NCBI RefSeq assembly: GCF_001941825.1
Contig: NZ_CP019037.1
Location: 372,001 to 436,000 of the forward strand
Source: Massilia putida
Lineage (GTDB): Bacteria > Pseudomonadota > Gammaproteobacteria > Burkholderiales > Burkholderiaceae_D
Length of the DNA stretch: 64,000 nucleotides
Reading direction: 5' to 3'
Part shown: positions 18,510 to 26,651 of the stretch, piece after piece
Layout of the letters: every line of letters starts with the position of its first letter
Position numbering within the stretch: the stretch's first letter is position 1
The notes under the pieces: model-generated
Told to the model about the DNA's origin: nothing
Database searches by the model: none
What the model saw: only the letters and a program-made list of their open reading frames with translations
Position numbers and translations under genes: made by a program

Positions 18510-20189
18510 TTAGAAGGTGCGGCGCACGGACAGCGATACGAAGTCGCGGTCCTTCAGGCTTTGCTTGAAGGTCTGGTTGGCCAGCGAAATCGGCACCAGG
18601 AACGTGCCTTCCGGTCCGAAGTAATGCGTGTAGTTGATGCCGATGCGCCAGGTGTCCAGGTAGGCGCCGTTGATGCCGACGCTGACGTCGCCGCCGTGCG
18701 ACACGCCGAAGCCGCCCACCACCGACGACCTGCCGCTCGGGGTGTAGCCGAGACCGACCGGCACGCTGATGTCGATGCCGGGCCAGGCCTGGCGGTACGA
18801 GGGCTCGTAGATAGTGCGCAGCGACCACGCGTTGCGCGTCGTGTTCGGGTCGAGCGCGCCGGCGTTCTTCGTGATGCTCGTGCGGCGATTCCACGCGACC
18901 TCGCCGACCCAGCTCGCCTCGCTGGCGATGAAGCTGGGACCCAGCGACGCGATCCACGAGAACTGGGCCTGCAGCGAGTTGCCGACGGCGTACAGCGGAT
19001 TGTGGTTGTTGTCGCTGGTGCCCGCCAGGTCCACCTGGGCGACGCTCTGCAACGCCAGGTTGCGGTGCACGGAGACCTCGCCCGCGAAGTTCACGTTGCC
19101 GACCGACGTGCTCGCACTGACGCCATACGTACGGGTATGCTCGTGGTAGGCGAGCTGGTACTCGCCGATCTGATTCGGCGCCACCGGCGGCGTGCTGAAC
19201 GAGCCCGGCTTGACCAGGACCTGGAAGTTGCGGTCGTTGTACTGCAGGGCGTAGAAGCCGAGATCGAGATCGCTGTCCCCGAGCCGGTATTTCAACTGCA
19301 GGCCGCCCTGCCCCGAGCGACCGCCCTTCATGTCGGCCGCGCGGCGGAAGAAGATCGACGTGCCGGCACCCGGCACGTACAGCATGTCGGACCCGGGCAG
19401 CGTGAAGTCGGGCGCCATCCCGGAAAAATAGCTGCCGAGGCCCGGCAGGCGGTTTTCTTCCCAGCCGAGCTTGTAGTAACCGGCCACCGCCAGGTTCGGC
19501 GTGAGCTGGATCTGGCCCGACACCTGGTTGTCGGGGCGGATCAATTCGTTGAAGCGCAGATTCGGCACCGACAACGCCTTGTTGACGTCGATCGGCGCCT
19601 GGCCCGCTGCGATGCCGTTCCCGCCGAAGAACACGCTCTCGCCCCAGATCAGCGCATGGCGTCCGAGGCGGAACGTGACCGGTGTGCCCGCCGGTTCGAA
19701 GCGGCCGGACACAAACGCATCGAGGATCTCAGCATCGCGCCCGTTGTACTTCCGGGTCTGGCTCGGAAAACGGTCATGCGCGACACCGAAGGCGTTCACG
19801 GTGCCTGGCGCGCTGTCGTTGTCGTTCGACGTGTTGTAGGCGAAGTCATACCATGCCGCGCCACTGACCCGCACGCCGAACTGCCTGTAGCTCGCGTCGA
19901 ACTCGGACAGCAGGTCGACACGGTTCGAGATGAATCCGCGGTCGAAATTGCGGTCCCCGTCGTCCTGGTTGGGATCGACCTTCAGCGCGTCCGACGCGTT
20001 CTTCGCGCGCACGCCCGTGCTGTACTTCACTGTGTTATCCCAGCGCAGCTTGAGATCGGGATTGCCGCTGTCCAGCTCCGACGCGTGGACGGCCGGCACG
20101 ATGAACAGATGGGCCAGCAGGACCGTCAGCAAGCGCGCCTTCGGCGCCTTGGACATGCCTGCATCGGATGAATCGCGGGTGCTTTGCAT
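18510..20189 (-). CDS. DUF1302 outer-membrane beta-barrel protein
   Basis: A 559-residue DUF1302 protein. The leader includes KARLLTVLLAHLFIVPAVHA, after which the mature domain starts SELDSGNPDLKLRWDNTVKY, a family hallmark. Alternating hydrophobic/polar strands and the terminal aromatic residue (VRRTF) indicate an outer-membrane barrel. AAGGAG lies 8 nt before the ATG. It heads the exporter/uptake operon (DUF1302-DUF1329-YCF48-MMPL-MFS). A 22-codon frame, a hairpin and the 40-bp operator lie upstream. The role is probably passage of a hydrophobic growth substrate, by family context only. Confidence 0.9.
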   Translation of the reverse strand: MQSTRDSSDAGMSKAPKARLLTVLLAHLFIVPAVHASELDSGNPDLKLRWDNTVKYSTGVRAKNASDALKVDPNQDDGDRNFDRGFISNRVDLLSEFDASYRQFGVRVSGAAWYDFAYNTSNDNDSAPGTVNAFGVAHDRFPSQTRKYNGRDAEILDAFVSGRFEPAGTPVTFRLGRHALIWGESVFFGGNGIAAGQAPIDVNKALSVPNLRFNELIRPDNQVSGQIQLTPNLAVAGYYKLGWEENRLPGLGSYFSGMAPDFTLPGSDMLYVPGAGTSIFFRRAADMKGGRSGQGGLQLKYRLGDSDLDLGFYALQYNDRNFQVLVKPGSFSTPPVAPNQIGEYQLAYHEHTRTYGVSASTSVGNVNFAGEVSVHRNLALQSVAQVDLAGTSDNNHNPLYAVGNSLQAQFSWIASLGPSFIASEASWVGEVAWNRRTSITKNAGALDPNTTRNAWSLRTIYEPSYRQAWPGIDISVPVGLGYTPSGRSSVVGGFGVSHGGDVSVGINGAYLDTWRIGINYTHYFGPEGTFLVPISLANQTFKQSLKDRDFVSLSVRRTF

Positions 20190-20320
20190 CTATGTCTCCT
20201 TAGGTGGGCTGGATGACCAGCCTTCTTGTGTCAGGCCCGGCGCGCCGCCGATGTCGGCGCGACCGGACGAACGCATGCTTGCCGCATGCGGCGATCTATG
20301 AAGCGGGTGGACTGCGTGAC

Positions 20321-20353
20321 GGCTGACGGAGGGGCGTCGCGCCACCGTCAGCC
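20321..20353 (-). other. Stem-loop in the leader of the DUF1302 operon
   Basis: Perfect 9-bp arms GGCTGACGG / CCGTCAGCC enclose a 15-nt loop. No T-tract follows. It lies just after the stop of the 22-codon frame and 130 bp before the DUF1302 start, so it may affect mRNA stability or attenuation. Confidence 0.5.
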
Positions 20354-20357
20354 GGCG

Positions 20358-20426
20358 CTATCGTGCGGCCACGGGCCGGAAAGCGAAGGTGGCGGGTTGC
20401 GCCGGGTCGGTGCGGTACGGGGTCAT
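20358..20426 (-). CDS. 22-residue leader ORF (MTPYRTDPAQPATFAFRPVA...)
   Basis: A 23-codon frame has an unusually good ribosome-binding site: AAGGAGA about 8 nt before the ATG. It is the first frame after the operator at 20508 in the DUF1302-led transcript and is followed by a stable stem-loop. The peptide is Pro/Ala/Arg-rich with no signal or TM segment. It could be a leader peptide, a tiny functional protein or a chance frame; the strong SD argues against chance. Confidence 0.45.
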   Translation of the reverse strand: MTPYRTDPAQPATFAFRPVAAR

Positions 20427-20507
20427 GACGATGTCTCCTTGTTGGTCTTTTGGCTCCGTGTGGGAGTCCTTTTGTTATCCCATGATAGACATGAGACACA
20501 CGCATTG

Positions 20508-20547
20508 AAAACCGTTTGTTCCGGTTTGAACTATCAAGAAAATCGGT
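20508..20547. promoter_or_regulatory. LysR-type 40-bp operator motif, copy B
   Basis: It starts AAAACCGTTTGTTCCGGTTT and ends with CTATCAAGAAAATCGGT, matching copy A over nearly its whole length. It lies between the ABM-domain gene and the 22-codon leader frame, 82 bp before the latter, and should control the leftward DUF1302-led operon. Confidence 0.75.
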
Positions 20548-20565
20548 ACATCAATCGATCACTGT

Positions 20566-20865
20566 TCAAAAGGCATTGACGACCGTTTCCAGATGCGTCA
20601 CGACCGGGAGCCCGTCGAAGCAATGACCGACCAGGGCGCGCCACGCCTGGAAGTCTTCGCTCGACCGGAAATGCACGGTGTGGTCCTCCAGGGATTCCCA
20701 ACGCACCAGCAAGCGGTATGCGCGCCGGTTTTCGATCCCGCGCTGCAAGACCATGGAGAGGCAGCCGCGCGCGCGCCGGAACAGCGGCGCCGCCTGCGCC
20801 ACGCCCGCTTCGAATACGGCTTCCATGCCGGGTTTTACGAGGATGTCTGCACTTTCCAATACCAT
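20566..20865 (-). CDS. Antibiotic biosynthesis monooxygenase (ABM)-like protein
   Basis: A 99-residue ABM-fold (dimeric alpha+beta barrel) protein. It begins MVLESADILVKPGMEAVFEA, followed by the RRARGCLSMVLQRGIENRR strand region and YRLLVRWESLEDHTVHF, which is typical of ABM/YgiN proteins. AGGAGGG lies 4 nt before the ATG. It is the last gene of the leftward catabolic unit and lies 80 bp after the alpha/beta hydrolase gene. YgiN-type members oxidise quinols, and others only bind hydrophobic ligands; here a role on a quinol intermediate is plausible. Confidence 0.82.
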   Translation of the reverse strand: MVLESADILVKPGMEAVFEAGVAQAAPLFRRARGCLSMVLQRGIENRRAYRLLVRWESLEDHTVHFRSSEDFQAWRALVGHCFDGLPVVTHLETVVNAF

Positions 20866-20944
20866 ATTCCCTCCTGTTAAACGGCCGCACCAGCGGTCGC
20901 ACGGTAAAAGTCGAGCGCATTTGGGCGCCGCTTATCGTCGGCGC

Positions 20945-22126
20945 TCATCGGGACTCTGCGCCGACGCGGCCGCCCAGGTTTTCCGCGATCCAGTCCGCGA
21001 TGAACGCGCCGGCGTTCGCCATGTTGTCGAGGCTGACATGGTGGACGCCGCCTTCGCGATCCGTGAAGATCTTCAGCTCGCGCTTCGGGCTATTCACCAG
21101 CTGGTCATAGGTCTGGTACGCGTATTCCACCGGGATCTGGCGGTCCTGCTCGCCGTGCGTGACGAGGAACGGCACCTGCACGCGGTCCAGGATCCCGTTC
21201 AGGTGTATCTGCTCGGCCTTGGCCATGAACGCGTCCATGTCGTTCGCACCCCATACCCAGCGCACGTGTTCCCAGTAATGCGGCACAGGGTTCTCGCCCT
21301 CTCGCTTGAGACGACGCTTCTGCATCTCGCCCCAGTTGTGGTTGGCGCCCCACACGGCGCCAAGTGCGAAACGCGGCTCGAAGGCGACCGCGCGCGGCGT
21401 GTAGTAGCCGCCCAGCGACACACCCATCATGCCGATGCGCCCGGGGTCGACGTCGGCGCGCGTCTCGAGGTAGTCGACCACCTTGCCCGCCCAGGCCTCG
21501 CTGTTCACGAGCGCCGGCATGGCGTGCAGGCGCAGCGCCTCGCCGGTGCCCGGCTGGTCGAGGTACAGGCAGGCGATGCCGCGCTGGGTCAACTGCTTCG
21601 TGATCTGCGTGCGTGCCAGCATTTCCTTCGTGCTGTCCAGGCCATTCACGCACAGCATGACCGGCTGGCGTGCGTCCGGCGCGACGCCCTCGGCATGGAA
21701 CAGGATCCCCGCAAGGTTGGCGTCGCCGTACGGGATCTCGACGCGCTCGCAACGTACGCCCATCAGTTCCTGCGCTTCCTGGAATAGCGCGACGTAGCGC
21801 TGGTACAGCACCTTGCGCGGCGCGAAGCCGTGCGCCTGCATGCGTTCCGCGCAGGCGAAATACTGGACCGCGCGGTCGAGCTTTTCGCCGGCGCTGTAGC
21901 GGCGCCCGAGCGCCTTGTCTTCCTGCGCCAGGTCGACGAGCTTGTCGCCCATGGCGACCCAGGCCTGGAAGAAGGCTTCGGTACCGGGATCGTCGCCCTG
22001 CGTGGCGAGGTCGCGCAGCGGGCGGCAGACTTCGTCGATCTCGCCGATCCTGCCACCGCTTTCCAGCGCCGCGTTGACGGCCAGGCTCCAGACGTAATTC
22101 GTGGGAAAATATTGGAACATCGACAT
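20945..22126 (-). CDS. Alpha/beta hydrolase of the FrsA/DHPON-hydrolase type
   Basis: A 393-residue alpha/beta hydrolase with an N-terminal helical cap (about 1-125), as in 2,6-dihydroxypseudooxynicotine hydrolase and FrsA-like proteins. The nucleophile elbow is GMMGVSLGGYY, the acid is probably Asp in VTHGEQDRQIP, and the base is His in EGGVHHVSLDN. Characterised relatives cleave C-C bonds of 1,3-diketones. It starts 12 bp after the epimerase gene ends and is in the same transcript. In this pathway it may cleave a beta-diketone product of ring opening (inference). Confidence 0.85.
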   Translation of the reverse strand: MSMFQYFPTNYVWSLAVNAALESGGRIGEIDEVCRPLRDLATQGDDPGTEAFFQAWVAMGDKLVDLAQEDKALGRRYSAGEKLDRAVQYFACAERMQAHGFAPRKVLYQRYVALFQEAQELMGVRCERVEIPYGDANLAGILFHAEGVAPDARQPVMLCVNGLDSTKEMLARTQITKQLTQRGIACLYLDQPGTGEALRLHAMPALVNSEAWAGKVVDYLETRADVDPGRIGMMGVSLGGYYTPRAVAFEPRFALGAVWGANHNWGEMQKRRLKREGENPVPHYWEHVRWVWGANDMDAFMAKAEQIHLNGILDRVQVPFLVTHGEQDRQIPVEYAYQTYDQLVNSPKRELKIFTDREGGVHHVSLDNMANAGAFIADWIAENLGGRVGAESR

Positions 22127-22138
22127 GTTTGATTCTTC

Positions 22139-23083
22139 CTATTGAGTTCGTTGCAATGCGTTGCGGATCAGTTCCCCGATCGAGCCGTCGTGACGGAAGC
22201 CAAGCCCCTCGGCGGTACGGGCGTCCAGTGGCGGCTGGCTTGCGAACGCGGCCTCCAGCTCGGGGTTCGGCGCGTACGTGACGAGACCGCGGCGGTCGGC
22301 GCCATACATCTCCGCCAGGCCGTCCACCAGTTCCGCGATCGTCAGGCGCAGCACCGGCAGCGTGAATTCCCGGCGGCCCAGGACCTGCCCGGGCGCCAGC
22401 GCGGCTGCGTGGAGGAAGTTGTCGACGCAGCAGGCGACCGACATCCACCATGCCACGCCCTGCGGCGACACCGGGCAGGTGAAGCGTTCGCCGGCGGACA
22501 GGCGCCAGAAGATGTCGCTCATGAACGAAGAAAGCAGGCCGTTCGGCACCGGGGGACGCGCCACGATGCCGGGCAGGCGCAGGATGCGGCCGTCGACCCA
22601 GCCGCGCCGGCTGTAGTCCTTCACGAGGATCTCGCCGGCCAGCTTGTGCGCGCCATAGCTCAGCTGCGGTGCGAGCGGCGTCGCATCATCGACCTTCGCC
22701 CCCATCCGGCCATACACGGCGATGGTGCTGGCGAACACGAACACCGGTGCCTGCACCTGGCGCCGGCTACGCTCGAGCAACGCCAGGGTGCCCTGCAGGT
22801 TCACCTCGAGCCCGAGCTCGAAGTTGCGCTCGGCCGCGCCGCCGGGGACGCTGGCCAGGTGGAAGATCACGTCGTACGGCTGGGCGAACAGGTCGTCGAG
22901 CATCCCTTCGGCGGCGATGCTGCCTTCGAACCGGCGCACGCGCTGGTCCTTCGCCTGGGCGTCGAAGGCAATGTCCATCAGGCTCAGGGACTCGACGGCC
23001 CGGCCGCCGGCGCCCGTCGCCAGCAGACGGTCGACGAGGGCCTTGCCGACGAAGCCGTTGGCGCCGGTCACGAGGACTCTCAT
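22139..23083 (-). CDS. NAD-dependent epimerase/dehydratase (extended SDR, DenD-like)
   Basis: A 314-residue extended short-chain dehydrogenase. The Rossmann motif is VLVTGANGFVGKALVD at residues 3-18. The catalytic YxxxK is SYGAHKLAGE, with Ser in FASTIAVYGR. The arrangement resembles D-erythronate dehydrogenase and related sugar-acid SDRs. Its ATG overlaps the upstream FAH stop by 4 bp, so the genes are translationally coupled. It probably oxidises a hydroxyl in a pathway intermediate. The exact substrate cannot be told. Confidence 0.87.
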   Translation of the reverse strand: MRVLVTGANGFVGKALVDRLLATGAGGRAVESLSLMDIAFDAQAKDQRVRRFEGSIAAEGMLDDLFAQPYDVIFHLASVPGGAAERNFELGLEVNLQGTLALLERSRRQVQAPVFVFASTIAVYGRMGAKVDDATPLAPQLSYGAHKLAGEILVKDYSRRGWVDGRILRLPGIVARPPVPNGLLSSFMSDIFWRLSAGERFTCPVSPQGVAWWMSVACCVDNFLHAAALAPGQVLGRREFTLPVLRLTIAELVDGLAEMYGADRRGLVTYAPNPELEAAFASQPPLDARTAEGLGFRHDGSIGELIRNALQRTQ

Positions 23084-24072
23084 TGGACCTCCTTGCGCGC
23101 GGCGGGCACGAAGCGGTGGTCGATGGCGCCGAACACGGACTGGCCGGCGCCGTCGAGCATGTCGAAACGCAGGCGCTCCCCGTAACGCAGGAATGGGGTC
23201 GACGCCTCGCCGTTGGCGATCGTCTCGAGCGCACGGCGTTCGGCCAGGCAAGCAGATCCGACCTTCCCGACATCCTTGTTCGAGAACGTACCCGTCCCGA
23301 TCACGGTGCCGGCGCCGAGGCGGCGGTTGTACGCGATGTGGGCGACGATGTCGGCGAAGCTGAAGTCCATCTCGCGCCCGTTCGGATTGCCGAACCATTC
23401 GCCATTGCGCTCGACACGCAAGTCGAGATGGACGCGGCCATCGCGCCAGGCATCGCCGAGTTCGTCCGGCGTGACGGCCACGGGCGCGAACACGGTGGCG
23501 GGCTTGGCGAGGATGAAGCCGAAGCCCATGCCCAGTTCGCGGAACAGGTGGGTGCGCATGCTGACGTCGTTGAACAGCATCAGCAGCTTGACGTGGCCCA
23601 GCGCGTCCTCGGCCCTGGTGCCGGACGGCACGTCGTCCAGCACGACAGCGACCTCGCCCTCGAAGTCGGCGTTGTCGGCTTCGCTCGGGAACGGGTAGTC
23701 GTCGCAGGGCCCGTAGAAATCGTCGGCCTGGCGCTGGATCAGGATCGGGACCGCCTTGTCCTTCTTGACGGTCAGGTTGTAGGCGCGTTCCATGATGTCG
23801 CCGTGATTCAAAAACGCCGATGCGTCGATGAACTGATAGGCCCTTGGGAACGGCGCGGCGACCGCGCGCGGATCGAAGCGGAAGGACTCGGGAGCCTCGC
23901 CGCGGTTGAGCTGCGCATAGATGTCCTGCAGAAGGGGCTCGACCTCGTCCCAGCGGTCGATCGCCTGCTGCATGGTCGACACGCACGCGGGCTTGCATGC
24001 CGTCTGCAGCTCGCGCGATACGACCAGCAGGCGGCCGTCGCGGCTGCCGTCTCTCAGGGTCGCCAGTTTCAT
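23080..24072 (-). CDS. Fumarylacetoacetate hydrolase family protein (long form)
   Basis: A 330-residue FAH-family enzyme, close in length to bacterial fumarylacetoacetases of the FahA2 type. It begins MKLATLRDGSRDGRLLVVS, typical for that group. Metal ligands are visible in NADFEGEVAVVLDD (Glu pair) and LLMLFNDVSMR (Asp). The C-terminal region has FLRYGERLRFDML. AAGGAG stands 8 nt before the ATG. It precedes the epimerase gene with an ATGA overlap. It probably hydrolyses a fumaryl- or maleyl-pyruvate/acetoacetate-like compound. Confidence 0.88.
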   Translation of the reverse strand: MKLATLRDGSRDGRLLVVSRELQTACKPACVSTMQQAIDRWDEVEPLLQDIYAQLNRGEAPESFRFDPRAVAAPFPRAYQFIDASAFLNHGDIMERAYNLTVKKDKAVPILIQRQADDFYGPCDDYPFPSEADNADFEGEVAVVLDDVPSGTRAEDALGHVKLLMLFNDVSMRTHLFRELGMGFGFILAKPATVFAPVAVTPDELGDAWRDGRVHLDLRVERNGEWFGNPNGREMDFSFADIVAHIAYNRRLGAGTVIGTGTFSNKDVGKVGSACLAERRALETIANGEASTPFLRYGERLRFDMLDGAGQSVFGAIDHRFVPAARKEVQ

Positions 24073-24155
24073 GGATTGTCTCCTTGGTGATATGCCGATC
24101 CTCGTTGGATCAGCTCGATTAGTTCGACGTGGTCCGGGGCGAAGTCGTCGTTCAT
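24069..24155 (-). CDS. 28-residue small ORF coupled to the FAH gene
   Basis: Seven nucleotides after the SDR stop, a 29-codon frame (MNDDFAPDHVELIELIQRG...) runs to a TGA that overlaps the FAH start as ATGA. It fills the otherwise unexplained SDR-FAH gap. Its composition is acidic and helical. It lacks a strong Shine-Dalgarno but could be translated by coupling. It may be a small functional protein, a degenerate N-terminus or a chance frame. Confidence 0.35.
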   Translation of the reverse strand: MNDDFAPDHVELIELIQRGSAYHQGDNP

Positions 24156-24162
24156 GTCCGGC

Positions 24163-24921
24163 TCACTGGAGCGGCCGGCCGCCGTCGACCGGGATCACGG
24201 CGCCGGTGGTGAACGTCAGGTGCGTGGCCACGGCCACCACCGCCAGCGCCACTTCGCGCGGATCGGCCAGGCGTTTCAACGGCGTGCGGGCGGCCTGCTC
24301 GTCGCGCCAGCCATGGTCCATGGATTTGACGAATTCCGTGTCCGACAGGCCCGGCGAGACCGACACCACGCGGATCGCCGGCGCCAGCGCGCGCGCCAGC
24401 GATCTGGTCATGTTGTCCACGGCCGCCTTGGACGCGCAATACATCACGTTGCTGCCCATCGCGGTGACGGCGGCGATCGACGACACGTTCACGACCAGGC
24501 CGTTCCCGTTCGCCTCCAGAAGCGCGCGCAGTGCGCGCACGGCGGCGAACGGCCCACGCACGTTGGTGGACAGAATGCGCTCGATCAACCCGTCGTCCAG
24601 CGCATCGAGGTCGTGGTGCGGCACGAAGCTCGTCGTGCCGGCGCAGTTGACGAGGATGTCGCAGCGGCCGTAGCGCCGCCCGATCTCGTCCGCCAGGCCG
24701 GCCAGGGCCGCGCTGTCGGTGACCGGCGCGGCGAGCGCCGCATGCGGCAGCGCCGCCACCGGCAGCTGCGACGCCAGTGTCGCAGCCTTGTCGGCCGAGC
24801 TGTTGTAGCCCACCACGACGGCCGCGCCCTGGGCGGCCAGTTCGCGGCAGATGGCGGCGCCGATGCCGCCGGCGCCGCCGGTCACCAGCGCCACCCTGCC
24901 TTGCAACGCGTGCGTGCTCAT
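24163..24921 (-). CDS. Short-chain dehydrogenase/reductase (SDR)
   Basis: A 252-residue classical SDR. It has the [12 protein letters not shown] nucleotide-binding motif at about residues 15-26, the NCAG motif, catalytic Ser in [10 protein letters not shown] and YxxxK in [11 protein letters not shown], and a C-terminal [10 protein letters not shown]. The ATG overlaps the HisD stop by 4 bp. It probably reduces or oxidises a ketone/alcohol pair in module 2. FabG and many catabolic dehydrogenases share this architecture, so specificity is open. Confidence 0.9.
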   Translation of the reverse strand: MSTHALQGRVALVTGGAGGIGAAICRELAAQGAAVVVGYNSSADKAATLASQLPVAALPHAALAAPVTDSAALAGLADEIGRRYGRCDILVNCAGTTSFVPHHDLDALDDGLIERILSTNVRGPFAAVRALRALLEANGNGLVVNVSSIAAVTAMGSNVMYCASKAAVDNMTRSLARALAPAIRVVSVSPGLSDTEFVKSMDHGWRDEQAARTPLKRLADPREVALAVVAVATHLTFTTGAVIPVDGGRPLQ

Positions 24922-26201
24922 GCCGTCTTCTTCAGGCGGCGCACGCGGATGTCCGCCTGCTCCTTGTGGCCCGAGAAGTGCTCCAGCGCGCACAGGCGCG
25001 AGCACACTTCGCCGATCTGTACCGACGCCTCGTCGGTCAGGATGCGCTGGTAGGTGTGCGTCTTGATGAATTTGCCCACCCACAGGCCGCCCGTGTAGCG
25101 GCCGGCACCCATCGTCGGCAGCGTATGGTTGGTTCCGATCACCTTGTCGCCATAGGAGACGTTCGTGCGGTGGCCGAGGAACAGCCCGCCGTAGCTCGTC
25201 ATGCGGTCGAGGAACCAGTCGGGATCTTCCGTCATCACCTGCACGTGCTCGGAGCAGATGCGCTCGGACTCCTGCAGCATCTCCTCGTTGGTATCGCACA
25301 GGATGATCTCGCCGTAGTCACGCCACGAGGCGCTGGCCACCGGCGCCGTGTCCAGGCGCGCCAGCACTTGTTCGATCGCGGCCGGCAATTCCTCAGCGAT
25401 CTTGCGGCTCGTCGTCACGCAGTACGCGGGCGATGTCGGGCCGTGCTCGGCCTGGCCGAGCAGGTCCACCGCGACCAGTTCGGCGTCGACGGTATCGTCG
25501 CAGATGACCATGGTCTCGGTCGGGCCGGCGAACAGGTCGATGCCGACGCGGCCGAACAGCTGGCGCTTGGCTTCGGCCACGTACGCGTTACCCGGGCCGA
25601 CGATCATGTCGACCGGCGCGATGTTCTCGGTACCGATCGCCATCGCCGCCACGCCCTGCACCCCGCCCATCACATAGATCTCGTCGGCGCCGGCCAGCGC
25701 CATCGCGGCGACGATTTCCGGCGACGGCTTGCCGTCGAACGGCGGCGCGCAGGCGATCACGCGCTTCACGCCGGCGACCTTCGCGGTCAGCACGCTCATG
25801 TGCGCCGACGCCAGCAACGGATATTTACCGCCCGGGATGTAGCAGCCGACGGAATTGACGGGGATGTTCTTGTGCCCGAGGACGACGCCCGGCAAGGTCT
25901 CGACTTCGACGTCGCGCAGCGACAGCAGCTGCACCTGCGCGAAGCGGCGAATCTGGGCCTGGGCAAACTTTATGTCTTCCAGAGCCTGCGGGCTAAGCGA
26001 ATCGATGCAGCCCTGGATCTCTTCCTGCGACAGGCGCAGCGAGGGCGGATTCCACTTGTCGAATTTTTCCGAATACTCGCGTACGGCCTGCTCGCCGCGC
26101 GCCTCGATGTCGGCGATGATGTTTTCGACGGTCGTGCGCACCTGCGCGTTGATTTCCGCCTTGGCCTCGACCGACTTGCCCTTCTTCAGATACTTGATCA
26201 T
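24918..26201 (-). CDS. Histidinol dehydrogenase-family enzyme (catabolic HisD paralogue)
   Basis: A 427-residue HisD-family protein. The Zn-site motifs are present: [14 protein letters not shown] (Gln/His), the SEHVQV Glu-His pair that would act as catalytic base, and [38 protein letters not shown] is the usual NAD-binding block, in two parts. No other histidine-biosynthesis gene is nearby, and it is coupled by overlap to an SDR. It is therefore more likely a catabolic alcohol dehydrogenase, like HpsN for dihydroxypropanesulfonate, than true HisD. Confidence 0.88.
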   Translation of the reverse strand: MIKYLKKGKSVEAKAEINAQVRTTVENIIADIEARGEQAVREYSEKFDKWNPPSLRLSQEEIQGCIDSLSPQALEDIKFAQAQIRRFAQVQLLSLRDVEVETLPGVVLGHKNIPVNSVGCYIPGGKYPLLASAHMSVLTAKVAGVKRVIACAPPFDGKPSPEIVAAMALAGADEIYVMGGVQGVAAMAIGTENIAPVDMIVGPGNAYVAEAKRQLFGRVGIDLFAGPTETMVICDDTVDAELVAVDLLGQAEHGPTSPAYCVTTSRKIAEELPAAIEQVLARLDTAPVASASWRDYGEIILCDTNEEMLQESERICSEHVQVMTEDPDWFLDRMTSYGGLFLGHRTNVSYGDKVIGTNHTLPTMGAGRYTGGLWVGKFIKTHTYQRILTDEASVQIGEVCSRLCALEHFSGHKEQADIRVRRLKKTA

Positions 26202-26282
26202 GGTGTCACCTGTGATGTGTTTTAAGTGAATCCTCGATGTGAGGATGTCGCTGGTATGTGGCTGGTATTCGTTGGCGCGCAG

Positions 26283-26651
26283 TCAGTCGTCCGGACCGCG
26301 CCGGTCGAGGAAAATCTCGCCCTGCTCCACCCGCACCGGCAGTGCGTCGAGCGCCGCGCCGAGACAGGGGCCATGGGTGCAGACCCCATCCTCGATCCCG
26401 AAGCGCGCCGCGTGCGCATAGCACATGATCTGCGTCCCGTCGTGCGTCAGGAACCGGTGCCGCATGTATTCCAGGGGACGGCCGTTGTGCGGGCAACTGT
26501 TCCGGTAGGCATACACGCGCTCGCCCCGGCGGATGACGAAGACCGTATCCTCGCCCGCACCGCCTGGATCGAAGCCGCGCGCGGTGCCGTCCGGGACCTG
26601 GTCGAGGCGGCACAGCGGTTGTGGCGCGTCGGGCAGGGGCGCCGCACTCAA
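26283..26651 (-). CDS. Rieske [2Fe-2S] ferredoxin-type protein
   Basis: A 122-residue stand-alone Rieske protein with the cluster ligands Cys53-Pro-His55 (NSCPHNGRP) and Cys77-x2-His80 (IMCYAHAARF). I chose a TTG start because its bases overlap the VOC gene stop in the 4-base TTGA pattern of coupled genes, and family similarity starts soon after; no ATG or GTG fits. Its size matches a ferredoxin component, not an oxygenase subunit. No Rieske oxygenase alpha subunit or reductase gene lies nearby, so its electron acceptor is unknown. Confidence 0.83.
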   Translation of the reverse strand: MSAAPLPDAPQPLCRLDQVPDGTARGFDPGGAGEDTVFVIRRGERVYAYRNSCPHNGRPLEYMRHRFLTHDGTQIMCYAHAARFGIEDGVCTHGPCLGAALDALPVRVEQGEIFLDRRGPDD

